64,000 nucleotides of DNA from an uncultured Pelagibacteraceae bacterium (GCA_902573065.1 CACGHX010000003.1:26701-90700); one strand, 5' to 3'. Positions 49,257 through 58,903 are shown, counted from the stretch's first letter. Program-made: numbers and translations. Notes: generated from the sequence alone by a model not told the origin.

Positions 49257-50612
49257 TTAAACTGAAAAGCTTAAAACACTAAGTACTGCGACAACCCAAA
49301 TAGCAGGAGATGTTTTTGCAGCATTACCGCTTAGGATTTTTATCAGTGCGTAAGCTATAAATGCTAAAGCTATACCGTTAGAAATAGAATATGTTAGTGG
49401 CATAGTTATCATTGCAATCACAGCCGGAGCTGCTTCTGCAATATCATCCCACTCGATATCAGTTATATTTCTTACAAATAAAACTGCAACATACACAAGC
49501 GCTGCACCATCTATTTCTTTAGGTAAGCTAGTTGCTAAAGGTGCAAAACCAAGACACAAAAGAAACATAACTCCAATTACTAATGAAGTCATACCAGTTC
49601 TTCCGCCAGCTTTTACTCCAGCACCAGATTCAACATAACTTGTTACAGTGGTTGTCCCCATGAAAGCCCCAGCAACTGTACCAGCGCTGTCAGCAAGCAT
49701 TGCTTTATCAATATCTTCAACTTTATTTCCTTTTATTTTTCCAGAAACGTTTGCTACTGATGTTAAAGTTCCCGCAGTATCAAAAAAGTCAATAAAGAAA
49801 AGTGTGAATATTACTGTCAATCCACCACCTGATAAAACTTTTCCAGTGCTAAAACCTTCTACAGCGTCAAAAAGATAACTCATTGACGGAGGTGCTGAAA
49901 AGATACCATTAAATTTTGCTAATGATTTTCCGCCCTCTATTGTAGCTCCTGTCCAGTCCCACATTGGTAGCCAAGCAAGAACGCTGAAAACTAAAATCCC
50001 AATAATAATATTTCCTTTTACTTTCATTTTTTCTAAAACAATCATTACTACTAGAGCTAAGCAGCCTAGAAGAACTAATGGGTTTTTAATGTCTCCCAAA
50101 GTAACCAAAGTTACAGGATGATCACCAACAACGCCCATAATTTCTAGACCGATGATTGATAGAAAAAGACCAATACCTGCTCCAATTCCAAGCTTTAAAC
50201 TTCTAGGAATAGAATTAATGATCCAAGCTCTTATTGGTGTAAGAGATATTAATAGGAACAATATTCCAGCTAATAGTACCGTTGCTAATGCCTCAGCGGG
50301 CGTATATTTCATTCCGCCAACAACACCGAACGCAACAAAAGCATTAATACCCATTCCAGGCGCTAATCCTATCGGCCAAGTTTTTCCATAAAATGCCATA
50401 ATAAAACAAGCAATGGCAGTTGCTACTATTGTAGCCGTGAACACACCTCCAAAGTCAAAAAACCCTTTTTCTGTTCCAGCAAACTCCCCAGAAAGAATAA
50501 ATGGATTTAAAAACATAATGTAAGCCATAGTCAGGAACGTAGTTACCCCAGCCACAACCTCAGTATTGAAAGTGGTTTTGTGCTTTTTATATTCAAAATA
50601 TTTATCAAGCAT
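49257..50612 (-). CDS. NCS2-family nucleobase (adenine/guanine/hypoxanthine) permease
   Basis: Proton-linked purine transporter. The 451 residues have 12-14 membrane helices, starting TTFNTEVVAGVTTFLTMAYI with MFLNPFIL, then WPIGLAPGMGINAFVAF (the AzgA/GhxP signature) and VTSYVESGAGVKAGGRTGMTS in the substrate region. GAGG about seven bases upstream of the ATG is a good ribosome-binding site. No purine riboswitch is visible in its 162-base upstream gap. Confidence 0.93.
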   Translation of the reverse strand: MLDKYFEYKKHKTTFNTEVVAGVTTFLTMAYIMFLNPFILSGEFAGTEKGFFDFGGVFTATIVATAIACFIMAFYGKTWPIGLAPGMGINAFVAFGVVGGMKYTPAEALATVLLAGILFLLISLTPIRAWIINSIPRSLKLGIGAGIGLFLSIIGLEIMGVVGDHPVTLVTLGDIKNPLVLLGCLALVVMIVLEKMKVKGNIIIGILVFSVLAWLPMWDWTGATIEGGKSLAKFNGIFSAPPSMSYLFDAVEGFSTGKVLSGGGLTVIFTLFFIDFFDTAGTLTSVANVSGKIKGNKVEDIDKAMLADSAGTVAGAFMGTTTVTSYVESGAGVKAGGRTGMTSLVIGVMFLLCLGFAPLATSLPKEIDGAALVYVAVLFVRNITDIEWDDIAEAAPAVIAMITMPLTYSISNGIALAFIAYALIKILSGNAAKTSPAIWVVAVLSVLSFSV

Positions 50613-50694
50613 GATTTTCCTCTTTCTGTGATTTAAAATATAAAAAAGTATTAAGTGATTCTTCTTTCACAATCTAATGAAAAAGACGCAATAC

Positions 50695-50708
50695 ATTAAC
50701 GTGTTAAT
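50695..50708. promoter_or_regulatory. Palindrome upstream of purine permease
   Basis: ATTAAC-GT-GTTAAT, 6-bp arms with a 2-base spacer, in the divergent gap between the permease and a small lipoprotein gene. It could be an operator; evidence is limited to symmetry and position. A TATAAT at 50740-50745 is a candidate -10 for the lipoprotein gene. Confidence 0.3.
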
Positions 50709-50774
50709 TTTTATATATATTTAAAGTTGTATTTCTGTTTATAATTATTAGTGTATTCTATAAAAAGTTGAATC

Positions 50775-51077
50775 ATGAAAAAAAACCATTTAATTTTTTT
50801 AATTTTGATATTTTTTATATTTCAAGCCTGTAAAACCGTAAGTAATAAGGTGGACGAAACAATTTCAGAAGAGGAAAAAAAGTTAAGCAAATTTTTAAAC
50901 AAAACATCAGAAGAACTTAAAATAGAGTTTGGTGAACCTGATTTAATTGAAACTACAGACAAAGAAAATAAAAATTTTGTTTATCTTAAATCAAAATTAA
51001 AAATTAAATGTGAAAGAAGGTTTGAGATAAACCCAAAAAATATCGTTGTGGGGTACAGTAGCAAGAATTGTTTTTAA
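50775..51077 (+). CDS. Small lipoprotein, unknown function
   Basis: 100 residues with a hydrophobic N-terminus and lipobox FQAC (Cys19), so it is probably outer-membrane anchored. The mature part has an SmpA/BamE-like feel (KTSEELKIEFGEPDLIE, then YLKSKLKIKC), but the match is weak. Its two late Cys could form a disulfide. It is alone between a permease (divergent) and ptrB (convergent, one base apart). Confidence 0.7.
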   Translation: MKKNHLIFLILIFFIFQACKTVSNKVDETISEEEKKLSKFLNKTSEELKIEFGEPDLIETTDKENKNFVYLKSKLKIKCERRFEINPKNIVVGYSSKNCF

Positions 51078-53144
51078 TTAAGTCTTATTTGTAATTTTTA
51101 GGGCAAAAGCATAATCGAAAGCTATATCTTCAATGATATTTTTTCTTCCCGACCTAGAACCATGACCGGCATCCATTTCACATTTAAAAAGGAGCAGGTT
51201 ATTATCTGTCTTAAAATCTCTCAGTTTTGCGCAATATTTTGTTGGTTCATCAAATAAAACTCTTGAGTCTGAAAGAGATGTAGTAATCAAAATATTTGGG
51301 TAATCTTTTTTTTCAATATTATCATATGGAGCGTAAGAACGAATATATTCAAAATGCTCTTTGTTATTTTTTGCATCACCAAACTCCAATATCTCACCTG
51401 GTGTTAATGGTAGAGAATGATCCATATTTGTTGTTAAATTGTCCACGAATGGAACTGCCATTATAGCACCTAAAAAAATATCTGGTACCTGATTTACTAC
51501 ATTAGAGACTAAAAGACCACCTGCTGATCCACCGTAAGCTATTATTTTTTTTCTACTAGTATATTTTTTTTGAATTAAAAATTTAGCACAACTTATGAAA
51601 TCAGAAAATGTATTTTTCTTATTCATCATTTTTCCTTCTCTCCACCAAGCCATTCCTCGTTCAAGACCACCACGAATATGGCAAGTTGCCCAAATTATAT
51701 TTCTGTCAATCAAAGAAAATTTTGATGTAGAAAAATTTGGTGTCATTGAACTTCCATAACTTCCATATCCATATAATAATAAATTTGCACTACCATCTAA
51801 TTTTGTATTTTTGTGATACGTAATAGTAATTGGTATCTCTCTTCCATCGTGACTAGGACAATTTATTCTTTCTACAACGTAATCTTCTCTCTTATGTCCT
51901 GATGGAACTTCTTGTTCTTTAACAAGTTTTTTCTCTTTTGTTTTTAAATTATATTCAAAAGTTCTAGAAGGTGTTTTAGGTGACTCATAACCAATCCTTA
52001 TAACATCAGTATCCTTATCTTTTTGCATCAAACTTATACCCGATGAAATTACCTTTTCATTATCAAATAAAAGTTGCTCTTCTTTATTTGTTTTTACATT
52101 TCTAATAAAAATTTTTTGTAAGGCATCTGAAACTTCACTTCTAATAATCCAATTTTTTAAAAATGTAAGACCTCCTACGAGGACACCATTCTTAGCTGGA
52201 ACAAAATCTACCCAATCCCCAAGTTTTGTCTGAGGACATCTTGCTATTCTAAAATCTTCTGCATCTTTATTTGTCCACATCCACCACCATCCACCAAAGC
52301 TATCTACAGTGTATTGAATACCCTCTTCCCTTTTTATAATCATTTTTGGTTTAAATTCTTTCTCATCTTTGTGAAAATAATAAACTTCAGAGGTTGTATG
52401 TTCACTTGTGTCAATGAAATAATAATTTTCGCAACTACTCGTGCTAATAGAGCAAGTAAATCTTTCAGATTTTTCCTCAAAAATTAATTTATCTTCTTTA
52501 CTAGATGTTCCCAATATATGTTGAAAAATTTTTCTAGGTCTATGTTGTGAGTCATGTTTTCTATAAAAAAAAGATTTATCATCGAAGGCCCAAACAACAC
52601 CACCAGCTGTATCCTTAATAGGATCCTCTATAATTTTATTATCTGAAATTCTCCTTAAATAAATTGTAAAATACTCGCCCCCTTTATCATCAATTGAATA
52701 TGCTAATAATTCATCATTATATGAAACCTCAAGGTCACCTGTACTAAAAAACTTTTTCCCTTTAGCTTCCTGATCTCCATCCCAATATGTTTCTATTTTC
52801 GTATCTCCAATTTTTCTTCTTAGCTTTTTTGAATAGTTGCCCTCTTTTGTTGTTTTAGTCCAATATTCGTACTTTTTGTCTTTGTAAGGCAAACTTTCGT
52901 CATCCAATTTAATTCTACCTTCAATTTCCTTAAAAATTTTTTTCTGAATTTCTTCAGTATCGGCCATTTTATCTTTTGTGTAAGCATTTTCAGACTCGAT
53001 GTATTTTCTTACTTCGGGATTAACTTTGCTGGTATCCCTAAGTATTTCTAGACAATTATCTTGATGTACCCATGAGTAATCATCTACCCAACTGTACCCA
53101 TGACAACTTTTCTTCTCAGGTTGTTTCCTTAATCGTGGTATCAT
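51078..53144 (-). CDS. ptrB: S9A prolyl oligopeptidase / oligopeptidase B
   Basis: Serine peptidase cutting short peptides. The 688 residues begin with HGYSWVDDYSWVHQDN, have a seven-bladed propeller in the middle, and end with the hydrolase domain: nucleophile Ser in AYGGSAGGLLVSNVVNQ, Asp region SLSDSRVLFDEPTKY, His in MDAGHGSRSGRKNI. The family segment RGGLERGMAWWREG fits oligopeptidase B (basic-site specific). It has no signal peptide. Its start codon is only six bases from a divergent gene's start. Confidence 0.94.
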   Translation of the reverse strand: MIPRLRKQPEKKSCHGYSWVDDYSWVHQDNCLEILRDTSKVNPEVRKYIESENAYTKDKMADTEEIQKKIFKEIEGRIKLDDESLPYKDKKYEYWTKTTKEGNYSKKLRRKIGDTKIETYWDGDQEAKGKKFFSTGDLEVSYNDELLAYSIDDKGGEYFTIYLRRISDNKIIEDPIKDTAGGVVWAFDDKSFFYRKHDSQHRPRKIFQHILGTSSKEDKLIFEEKSERFTCSISTSSCENYYFIDTSEHTTSEVYYFHKDEKEFKPKMIIKREEGIQYTVDSFGGWWWMWTNKDAEDFRIARCPQTKLGDWVDFVPAKNGVLVGGLTFLKNWIIRSEVSDALQKIFIRNVKTNKEEQLLFDNEKVISSGISLMQKDKDTDVIRIGYESPKTPSRTFEYNLKTKEKKLVKEQEVPSGHKREDYVVERINCPSHDGREIPITITYHKNTKLDGSANLLLYGYGSYGSSMTPNFSTSKFSLIDRNIIWATCHIRGGLERGMAWWREGKMMNKKNTFSDFISCAKFLIQKKYTSRKKIIAYGGSAGGLLVSNVVNQVPDIFLGAIMAVPFVDNLTTNMDHSLPLTPGEILEFGDAKNNKEHFEYIRSYAPYDNIEKKDYPNILITTSLSDSRVLFDEPTKYCAKLRDFKTDNNLLLFKCEMDAGHGSRSGRKNIIEDIAFDYAFALKITNKT

Positions 53145-53150
53145 ATTTTT

Positions 53151-53663
53151 ATGAATTTGTTTTTAATCATTGGAATTTGTTTAGTAGTTTTATATCTTTT
53201 ATTGAATTTTTTTGCTAAAGCAAGTAGCAAAAAAATCGCAAAAGGTATTAGATATATAATTTTTACTGTTGGAATTCTCTTAGCCATAGCTTTATTTATT
53301 GTTGGAAGATACGCTTTTAGTATTCCAATTTTAATTTTTCTGCTCCCACTACTAAAACTAAAAGGTATTGGTGGAATTTTTCAACTCATTCAACTTTGGA
53401 GATTGATCAGTTATCTACGTCAAACAGGAAGGTATTCGTTTAGATCAGGGACAAATTACTCAAAAGCTTCATCAAACATCTCAATTGATGATGCATATAA
53501 TATTTTAGGATGTAAAAAAGGTTGCTCAAAATCTGAGGTACTTTTAAAATATAAAAAAATTATGGCAAAGCTACACCCAGACAGAAATGATACTGATACA
53601 ACTAAGCTCGCGCAAATGGTATCAGAGGCTAAAGAAACGATTATAAAAAATGACTTTAGTTAA
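53151..53663 (+). CDS. Membrane-anchored J-domain protein
   Basis: 170 residues with two or three membrane helices (about 2-20, 36-56 and 58-68) and a C-terminal J domain (SIDDAYNILGCKKGCSK, HPD within AKLHPDRNDT). The arrangement resembles Tim14/Pam18-type and alphaproteobacterial DnaJ-like membrane proteins that recruit DnaK. There is no client-binding domain. It diverges from ptrB with a six-base gap between start codons and is convergent with a GT9 gene. Confidence 0.85.
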   Translation: MNLFLIIGICLVVLYLLLNFFAKASSKKIAKGIRYIIFTVGILLAIALFIVGRYAFSIPILIFLLPLLKLKGIGGIFQLIQLWRLISYLRQTGRYSFRSGTNYSKASSNISIDDAYNILGCKKGCSKSEVLLKYKKIMAKLHPDRNDTDTTKLAQMVSEAKETIIKNDFS

Positions 53664-54577
53664 TTTAACATTAAATTTGATTTAGCTAAAACTTCATCAA
53701 AAGATATTCTATCGCTGCCCAATGTATCATGTACTGTTGTATTTTTCTCTCCTACAGGTTCTATAACCTCCATTAACGAAGAGTACTTGCCATATGTCAT
53801 AACAGGACTATCCATAAACAACGTGAGCGTTTTGACTTTAAGTGCACAGGCTATGTGCGCAAATCCTGTATCATTAGAAACTACAAGGTCACAATTTTTT
53901 ATAATAGGTAAAGTTTCTTTGATTGTTAATCTTTCAAAAGACTCACATTTGTCGTCAACACCCGAGTCTTTAAATTTCCTGATTAAATCAATATCATTTA
54001 TTCCACCAGCTAAATAAAATTTACATTTATGTTTTTTTTTTAGTTCTTGAGCAAGTCTAATGTAATTTTGAATATTCCATCTTTTAGTCAAACCAGATGC
54101 CGAGATTCCTAAAACAATATGCTTTATATTTTTATCAAATTTATCAATACTTTTAATATCAAGATTTGGTTCTGTTGATACTATTTCACCTGTTACGTTT
54201 TCTGTAAATATTTTTGCACTAAGAACTAAATTATCTTTTGATCTAAATAAAGGATATTGAAACACTGATTTGACCCCTGAAAATTTTGCAATTAAATTGT
54301 ATCTCAAAGAACTATTAAAAATAAAAACCTTATCGAATTTTCTTTTTTTAATTTCATTTGATAATTTGAAAAAACCTTTAATCCCATCTTTATCTTTGTC
54401 CAATATTATAATTTCGTCAATATTCTTATCATTCGATAATAGATCCGAGGCTTTTGAGCTCTCTTTTACAAGTAGGCTTACCTTGGTTTTAAACTTTTTA
54501 GAAATAGCATGTATGTAGGGTAGAAAAATAATCAGATCCCCAATACCGTATCTTTGTTGAATAATAAGAATTTTCAT
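53660..54577 (-). CDS. Glycosyltransferase family 9 (heptosyltransferase-like)
   Basis: Uses ADP-heptose-type donors in lipopolysaccharide core synthesis. The 305 residues start ILIIQQRYGIGDLIIFLPYIHAI, the GT9 N-terminal GDxxxxLP pattern, and include VVSNDTGFAHIACALKVKTLTLF in the donor site. The exact sugar acceptor is unknown. No other LPS genes surround it, so it may be a lone core enzyme. Confidence 0.88.
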   Translation of the reverse strand: MKILIIQQRYGIGDLIIFLPYIHAISKKFKTKVSLLVKESSKASDLLSNDKNIDEIIILDKDKDGIKGFFKLSNEIKKRKFDKVFIFNSSLRYNLIAKFSGVKSVFQYPLFRSKDNLVLSAKIFTENVTGEIVSTEPNLDIKSIDKFDKNIKHIVLGISASGLTKRWNIQNYIRLAQELKKKHKCKFYLAGGINDIDLIRKFKDSGVDDKCESFERLTIKETLPIIKNCDLVVSNDTGFAHIACALKVKTLTLFMDSPVMTYGKYSSLMEVIEPVGEKNTTVHDTLGSDRISFDEVLAKSNLMLN

Positions 54578-54624
54578 TCTTTTTTAATTTATAGTAACTT
54601 TATATATAAAATTAGGAAAAAAAT

Positions 54625-55512
54625 ATGGCAGAAACATTAAAAGGAGTGTTTGCAGCATCTATGTCGGTATTAAAAGCCGATTTAAGTTTAGACATTGAAG
54701 CAACCTTGCAGCATTCAAAAACTAATTTAGATGACAATGGAGTTGGCTCAGCATTTTTTGGAAGTACGGGATGTGGTCAATTAATATCAGTTTCTGAGAA
54801 GAAAGAATTTATTGACTCTTTATCCAAAATGAAATTCAAAGAGCAAATACTTATTGGTCCTTCCTGCAATAGTTTAAGGGAAACTATAAATATTATGAAT
54901 TACGCTGTTCAAAAAGGAATTAAAAACTTTTTGGTAATGAATCCTGCTTACTATAAAAATAATGATAATGGAGTTTATAATTTTTATTCAAATATTATAA
55001 AATCTGTTCCAGAATCAAGAATTGTGCTTTACAACTTCTCGAATTTGAGTGGTTATGCTTTTTCTCAGGAAGTAACAACAAGACTAATAAAAGATTTTTC
55101 TCAAATTGTTGGAATGAAAGATAGTACTGGCAATCTTTGGAATAATTTTAAATCAAAAAATTTTTCTATGTTTGTTGGTAGTGAAAAAAAATTAATAGAT
55201 AATTTAAAAATTGGTGGAGCAGGAGTCATTTCTGCCACAACCAATTTCTCTGGTTCGCTGGCTAAAAAAGTTTATGATAATTTTAAAAAAACTGGATCGT
55301 CTAATGATGATGAAAAGCTTAAGGATATTAGAAGTGCATTCGATGAAACTGGGAATTTAATTACCGCTCTTCATACTTTAAAAAGTATAGAGAATAAAGC
55401 ATACGCGAATCTTCTTCCTCCTTTAGAATTACTAAACAAAAATAAAAAAGACGAGCTAATTAAAAAATTAAAAGGACTTGGAGTTCTGAATAACAAAAAC
55501 ATGGCTGCGTAA
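54625..55512 (+). CDS. Dihydrodipicolinate synthase-family lyase (not certain DapA)
   Basis: Class I aldolase fold. The Schiff-base Lys is in IVGMKDSTGN and the catalytic Tyr in IVLYNFSNL, with FFGSTGCGQLIS replacing the GTTGE motif of true DapA. It is therefore more likely a sugar- or keto-acid lyase in the DapA family (for example KDG/NAL-like) than lysine biosynthesis. AGGAAAAAA before the ATG may be the ribosome-binding site. cfa starts one base after its stop. Confidence 0.85.
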   Translation: MAETLKGVFAASMSVLKADLSLDIEATLQHSKTNLDDNGVGSAFFGSTGCGQLISVSEKKEFIDSLSKMKFKEQILIGPSCNSLRETINIMNYAVQKGIKNFLVMNPAYYKNNDNGVYNFYSNIIKSVPESRIVLYNFSNLSGYAFSQEVTTRLIKDFSQIVGMKDSTGNLWNNFKSKNFSMFVGSEKKLIDNLKIGGAGVISATTNFSGSLAKKVYDNFKKTGSSNDDEKLKDIRSAFDETGNLITALHTLKSIENKAYANLLPPLELLNKNKKDELIKKLKGLGVLNNKNMAA

Positions 55513-55513
55513 A

Positions 55514-56719
55514 ATGTTACTTGCAAAAATTCTAAATAAAAAAATTAAATTTGGAGGTTTTATACTTGAGGAGGCAAATTCAAAAAAACACTCTATAGGA
55601 GTTGCTAATTCAGACAATAATATTTTAACATTAAAACTCTTAAAAAAAGATCTTAATTGGAAGCTAGTTTTGTTACCGGAGTTATATCTCGGTGAGGAAT
55701 ATTTTAAAGGAAATATAGAGATCAAAAACGGGACTATATATGATTTTTTATATCTCATTCTTCATAGAGAAAATTTTGGTAGGGGAAAAGTCAATTCATT
55801 ATCTGCGATTTTAAATTTTTTAAGATATGGATTTAGTTTTCTAACTAAACATAATTTAATAGGAGCATCAAAGCGTAATGCTATGCATCATTATTCAAGA
55901 GGAGAGGATATTTATGACTGGATGTTAGACAAAGAGCATCGACAATACTCATGCGCTTACTTTAAGGATCTCAATGAAACATTAGAGCAAGCACAAACAA
56001 ATAAACTTGAATTAATTTTAAGAAAACTAAATTTGAAACCAAGTGATACTGTTTTAGATATAGGATGTGGCTGGGGAGGGCTCTCACGTTATATTCATAA
56101 AAAAATTGGATGCCAGGTTCACGGAATAAGTCTTGCTCCTAATCAAATTGAATATTGCAAAAATAAAGCAAGAGAACTAAGAATGGATAACGCACTCAAT
56201 TATTCAGTAACTGATTACAGACAAGTTAAAGGAAAATTTAGAAGAATTGTAAACGTTGGTTTTTTAGAACATACATCACCAAAGTTTCTTGGAGTTTTTT
56301 TCTCCAAGATAAATGAGCTTTTAACTGATGATGGGTTATGTTTAACTCACACAATAGCTAGTGTGGAACCACCTGCTCCAAGTAACCCATTTATAGAGAA
56401 GTGGATATTTCCTGGTGGTAAAGTTCCTACACCAAGCCAATTAACAAAAAATATCGAAAAAAGTGGTTTAATAATTTCAGGGTTTCACTCTCTTATAGAT
56501 CATTACAATTATACTTTAGACGCCTGGCGTGAAAGATTCTTGAAAAATGCTAGCAAAGCTAAAGAAAAATATGGTGAGGATTTTGTAAGAATGTGGGATT
56601 TTTATCTTTCTAGTTGTAGTGCAGCTTTTAAAAGTAATCTTTTAGTACATCAGATAGAAACAGTAAAAAATTTTGAGTCAGTCCCCGCTAGAACAAGAGA
56701 CTATATCTACATTAAATAA
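55514..56719 (+). CDS. cfa: Cyclopropane-fatty-acyl-phospholipid synthase
   Basis: SAM-dependent enzyme adding methylene across cis double bonds of membrane lipids. The 401 residues include the class I SAM loop VLDIGCGWGGLSRYIHK, GISLAPNQIEYCKNKA and VNVGFLEHTS, where the Glu-His pair matches the bicarbonate-site region, and WIFPGGKVPTPSQL. It pairs with the desaturating FabA/FabB pathway elsewhere in the window. It is coupled to the DapA-like gene and precedes the basic coiled-coil gene by 23 bases. Confidence 0.94.
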   Translation: MLLAKILNKKIKFGGFILEEANSKKHSIGVANSDNNILTLKLLKKDLNWKLVLLPELYLGEEYFKGNIEIKNGTIYDFLYLILHRENFGRGKVNSLSAILNFLRYGFSFLTKHNLIGASKRNAMHHYSRGEDIYDWMLDKEHRQYSCAYFKDLNETLEQAQTNKLELILRKLNLKPSDTVLDIGCGWGGLSRYIHKKIGCQVHGISLAPNQIEYCKNKARELRMDNALNYSVTDYRQVKGKFRRIVNVGFLEHTSPKFLGVFFSKINELLTDDGLCLTHTIASVEPPAPSNPFIEKWIFPGGKVPTPSQLTKNIEKSGLIISGFHSLIDHYNYTLDAWRERFLKNASKAKEKYGEDFVRMWDFYLSSCSAAFKSNLLVHQIETVKNFESVPARTRDYIYIK

Positions 56720-56742
56720 AGTGATATTAATTCAAATATCAC

Positions 56743-57828
56743 ATGCCCAAAAAGAAAAGATTAAAAAAAATTAAAAAGAAATATAGAAAAAATAATAAAA
56801 AAAGAATTTTCGCGAATAAAAGAAAAAAAATACGAATAAAGAGACGTAAACATATAAAAAAATCTCGATCAAATAAGATTTCTTCAAAAAAGTTTTATCT
56901 TAAAAATTTTTTAACATTACCAAAAGTTCAAATTAAATTTAATTTTAAAGACTTTTTAAAAATGATGGTTTCTCCTATCACCAATAGAATTGTCATTTAT
57001 AAAAAAAATAAAGTGAGACAGGAATTAAAAAAGGCTAGGGAGATTGAAAAACAAAGAAAAATACAGTCCTCTTTAAGGAAGGAGCTTCTTAAAAAAGAAA
57101 TAAAAGAAGAAAAAGAATTGGCCAAAAAAAGAGCTGTAGAGTTAAAAACTTTTATAAGAGAAGAGCAAAAAAATATCAGAGAAAAGGAAAAACAAAAACA
57201 AATTAAATTTTTAGATGAAGTCAAGCTTGAAAAAACTTTAGAGAAGTTTAGGGCTAGAGAGTTAGAAGAGCTGAAGGCAATCGAAAAATACAGCTTAAAT
57301 ATTGAAAAAGAAGATTACAAAGCTTTTCAAGATCGAATTGATAAAGTTCGTCAAAAATACAAAGCTCTTAGAAATGAAAGATTAAGAAAACGTGTTGAAG
57401 AACTTGGTGTCACCCTATCAGATCAAGCAACAGTAGAGGAAATTAGAGCAAAGGAAAAAGCCTACTTAGCTCAAAGAGAGTTGATAGAAACAAGCTTAGA
57501 AAGTTATACTCGCTCGGCAACTAGTCTGGTATATCAAATAAATAAGAAATATTTGCCAAAGAATGCAGATCTCTTGAGAGTTATAAACTTAGTTTACGAA
57601 CAATCAGAAATCATTATTAGGGAAGATCAAGAGCAAAACGAAAATTTTTTAATACTAATCTACGTAAAAGATCAGGACGATAAACAAGAAATTATAGTTG
57701 AAGACAAAATTAAAAATGAGACTAGGGAATATAATCGAAATGCCATATTTAAATTTGGAGATGATTTAACTGATAGTCTTATACTTTACTTAGAGAGAAT
57801 GAGAGAAAACTTCAAAAAAGCTAGTTAA
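56743..57828 (+). CDS. Highly basic coiled-coil protein, unknown
   Basis: I do not recognise this 361-residue protein. Residues 1-50 contain 29 Lys/Arg. Residues about 55-85 contain a short hydrophobic/basic patch (FLTLPKVQIKFNFKDFLKMM). Residues about 90-250 form a charged, heptad-like coiled coil rich in K/E/R. Residues about 250-361 look like a small alpha/beta domain (LILIYVKDQDD ... NAIFKFGDDL). It has no membrane helix or signal peptide. The N-terminal tail suggests binding to nucleic acid or membrane phospholipid. It ends eight bases into the convergent hydrolase. Confidence 0.75.
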   Translation: MPKKKRLKKIKKKYRKNNKKRIFANKRKKIRIKRRKHIKKSRSNKISSKKFYLKNFLTLPKVQIKFNFKDFLKMMVSPITNRIVIYKKNKVRQELKKAREIEKQRKIQSSLRKELLKKEIKEEKELAKKRAVELKTFIREEQKNIREKEKQKQIKFLDEVKLEKTLEKFRARELEELKAIEKYSLNIEKEDYKAFQDRIDKVRQKYKALRNERLRKRVEELGVTLSDQATVEEIRAKEKAYLAQRELIETSLESYTRSATSLVYQINKKYLPKNADLLRVINLVYEQSEIIIREDQEQNENFLILIYVKDQDDKQEIIVEDKIKNETREYNRNAIFKFGDDLTDSLILYLERMRENFKKAS

Positions 57829-58903
57829 TGAGATCATCTAATTTTTTAATCTCACCAATTTTAAATATAATTGCATCCTCTTTTTTGTAACCATTTTTTT
57901 CAGCATTTGCTTTAAATCTAACTGGAGGTTCCCAAATAGGTTCTAAACTTAAAATTGCAGTACCCCAATGCATTCCTATAACCTTTTTGACTTTTAAATC
58001 TTTCATTAATGACAAAAGTTCTTCAGGGTTCGCATGGGCAGTAGATTTATCTTTGACTGGAACAATTGGATAGAAATTATAGGCGCCTAAATTTCCAAAA
58101 CCCAAATCAATAGGACCAAATTTTTTTCCTAATTCTTTATAAAAAGGCGCAGGACCAGTATCGCAGGCAAAAAAGATTTTTTTACCTTTGTATTCGATTA
58201 AAAAACTTCCCCAAAGGCTTCTATTTGTATTTCCATCTCCCCAAATCCACCTCTTAGACCAATGTTGGCTTGGAAGCATCGTCACTGTGATTTCATCGTT
58301 AATTTTAATTTTATCGAACCAATCCATTTCTTTAACAGTATCTTTTTTATAGCCATTCCTTGTAAAATATTTTCCAAGTTTCAGAGGTGCAAGGACTTTA
58401 GCGTCCTTGTAAGGAAAGTTTTTTATAGTACGAATACTCATGTGATCATAATGATTGTGAGTTAGTAAAAATAAATTTATTTTAGGAATTTCCTTTAGAG
58501 TTAATGGAGACTCAATAAATTTTTTGGGACCAAATATCATAGGCCCATAATTTTTTTCGAAAACAGGATCAGTAATAATTGTAGTGTCTCCAAGCTTAAT
58601 TATAAAGCTCGCGTGGTCAAGCCACATCACGTACGACTCAGATTTGTGTTTTTCAAGATTTTTTAAGACTATTTGTTTATCTATTACATGTTCAGGTGGA
58701 TAATCAATCTTAAGTTTCTTTTTTTCTTCTCTAAAAACTTTCCAGTCCCATTTAAAATTAGGATCTCTTTTAGGGCCACCCTCAAGGTTTCTAAAAGCAT
58801 ATAATTTTCCATCCTTATAAATATGATGATATGGTTTTTTATCCATCGCACTTAAATTATTAAAAGAAAAAATGAAAAGTATAAATAGGAAATATTTAAT
58901 CAT
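57821..58903 (-). CDS. Exported metallo-beta-lactamase-fold hydrolase (NAPE-PLD/UlaG-like)
   Basis: Signal peptide at about 1-19 (YFLFILFIFSFNNLSA). The metal-binding motif is LLTHNHYDHMS, further ligands are in MLPSQHWSKRW, FFACDTGPAPF and IGMHWGTAIL. The spacing and the DHASFIIKL segment resemble NAPE-phospholipase D-like proteins, so a phospholipid phosphodiesterase is possible. The start overlaps a 33-residue membrane peptide gene (ATGA). Confidence 0.86.
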   Translation of the reverse strand: MIKYFLFILFIFSFNNLSAMDKKPYHHIYKDGKLYAFRNLEGGPKRDPNFKWDWKVFREEKKKLKIDYPPEHVIDKQIVLKNLEKHKSESYVMWLDHASFIIKLGDTTIITDPVFEKNYGPMIFGPKKFIESPLTLKEIPKINLFLLTHNHYDHMSIRTIKNFPYKDAKVLAPLKLGKYFTRNGYKKDTVKEMDWFDKIKINDEITVTMLPSQHWSKRWIWGDGNTNRSLWGSFLIEYKGKKIFFACDTGPAPFYKELGKKFGPIDLGFGNLGAYNFYPIVPVKDKSTAHANPEELLSLMKDLKVKKVIGMHWGTAILSLEPIWEPPVRFKANAEKNGYKKEDAIIFKIGEIKKLDDLIN

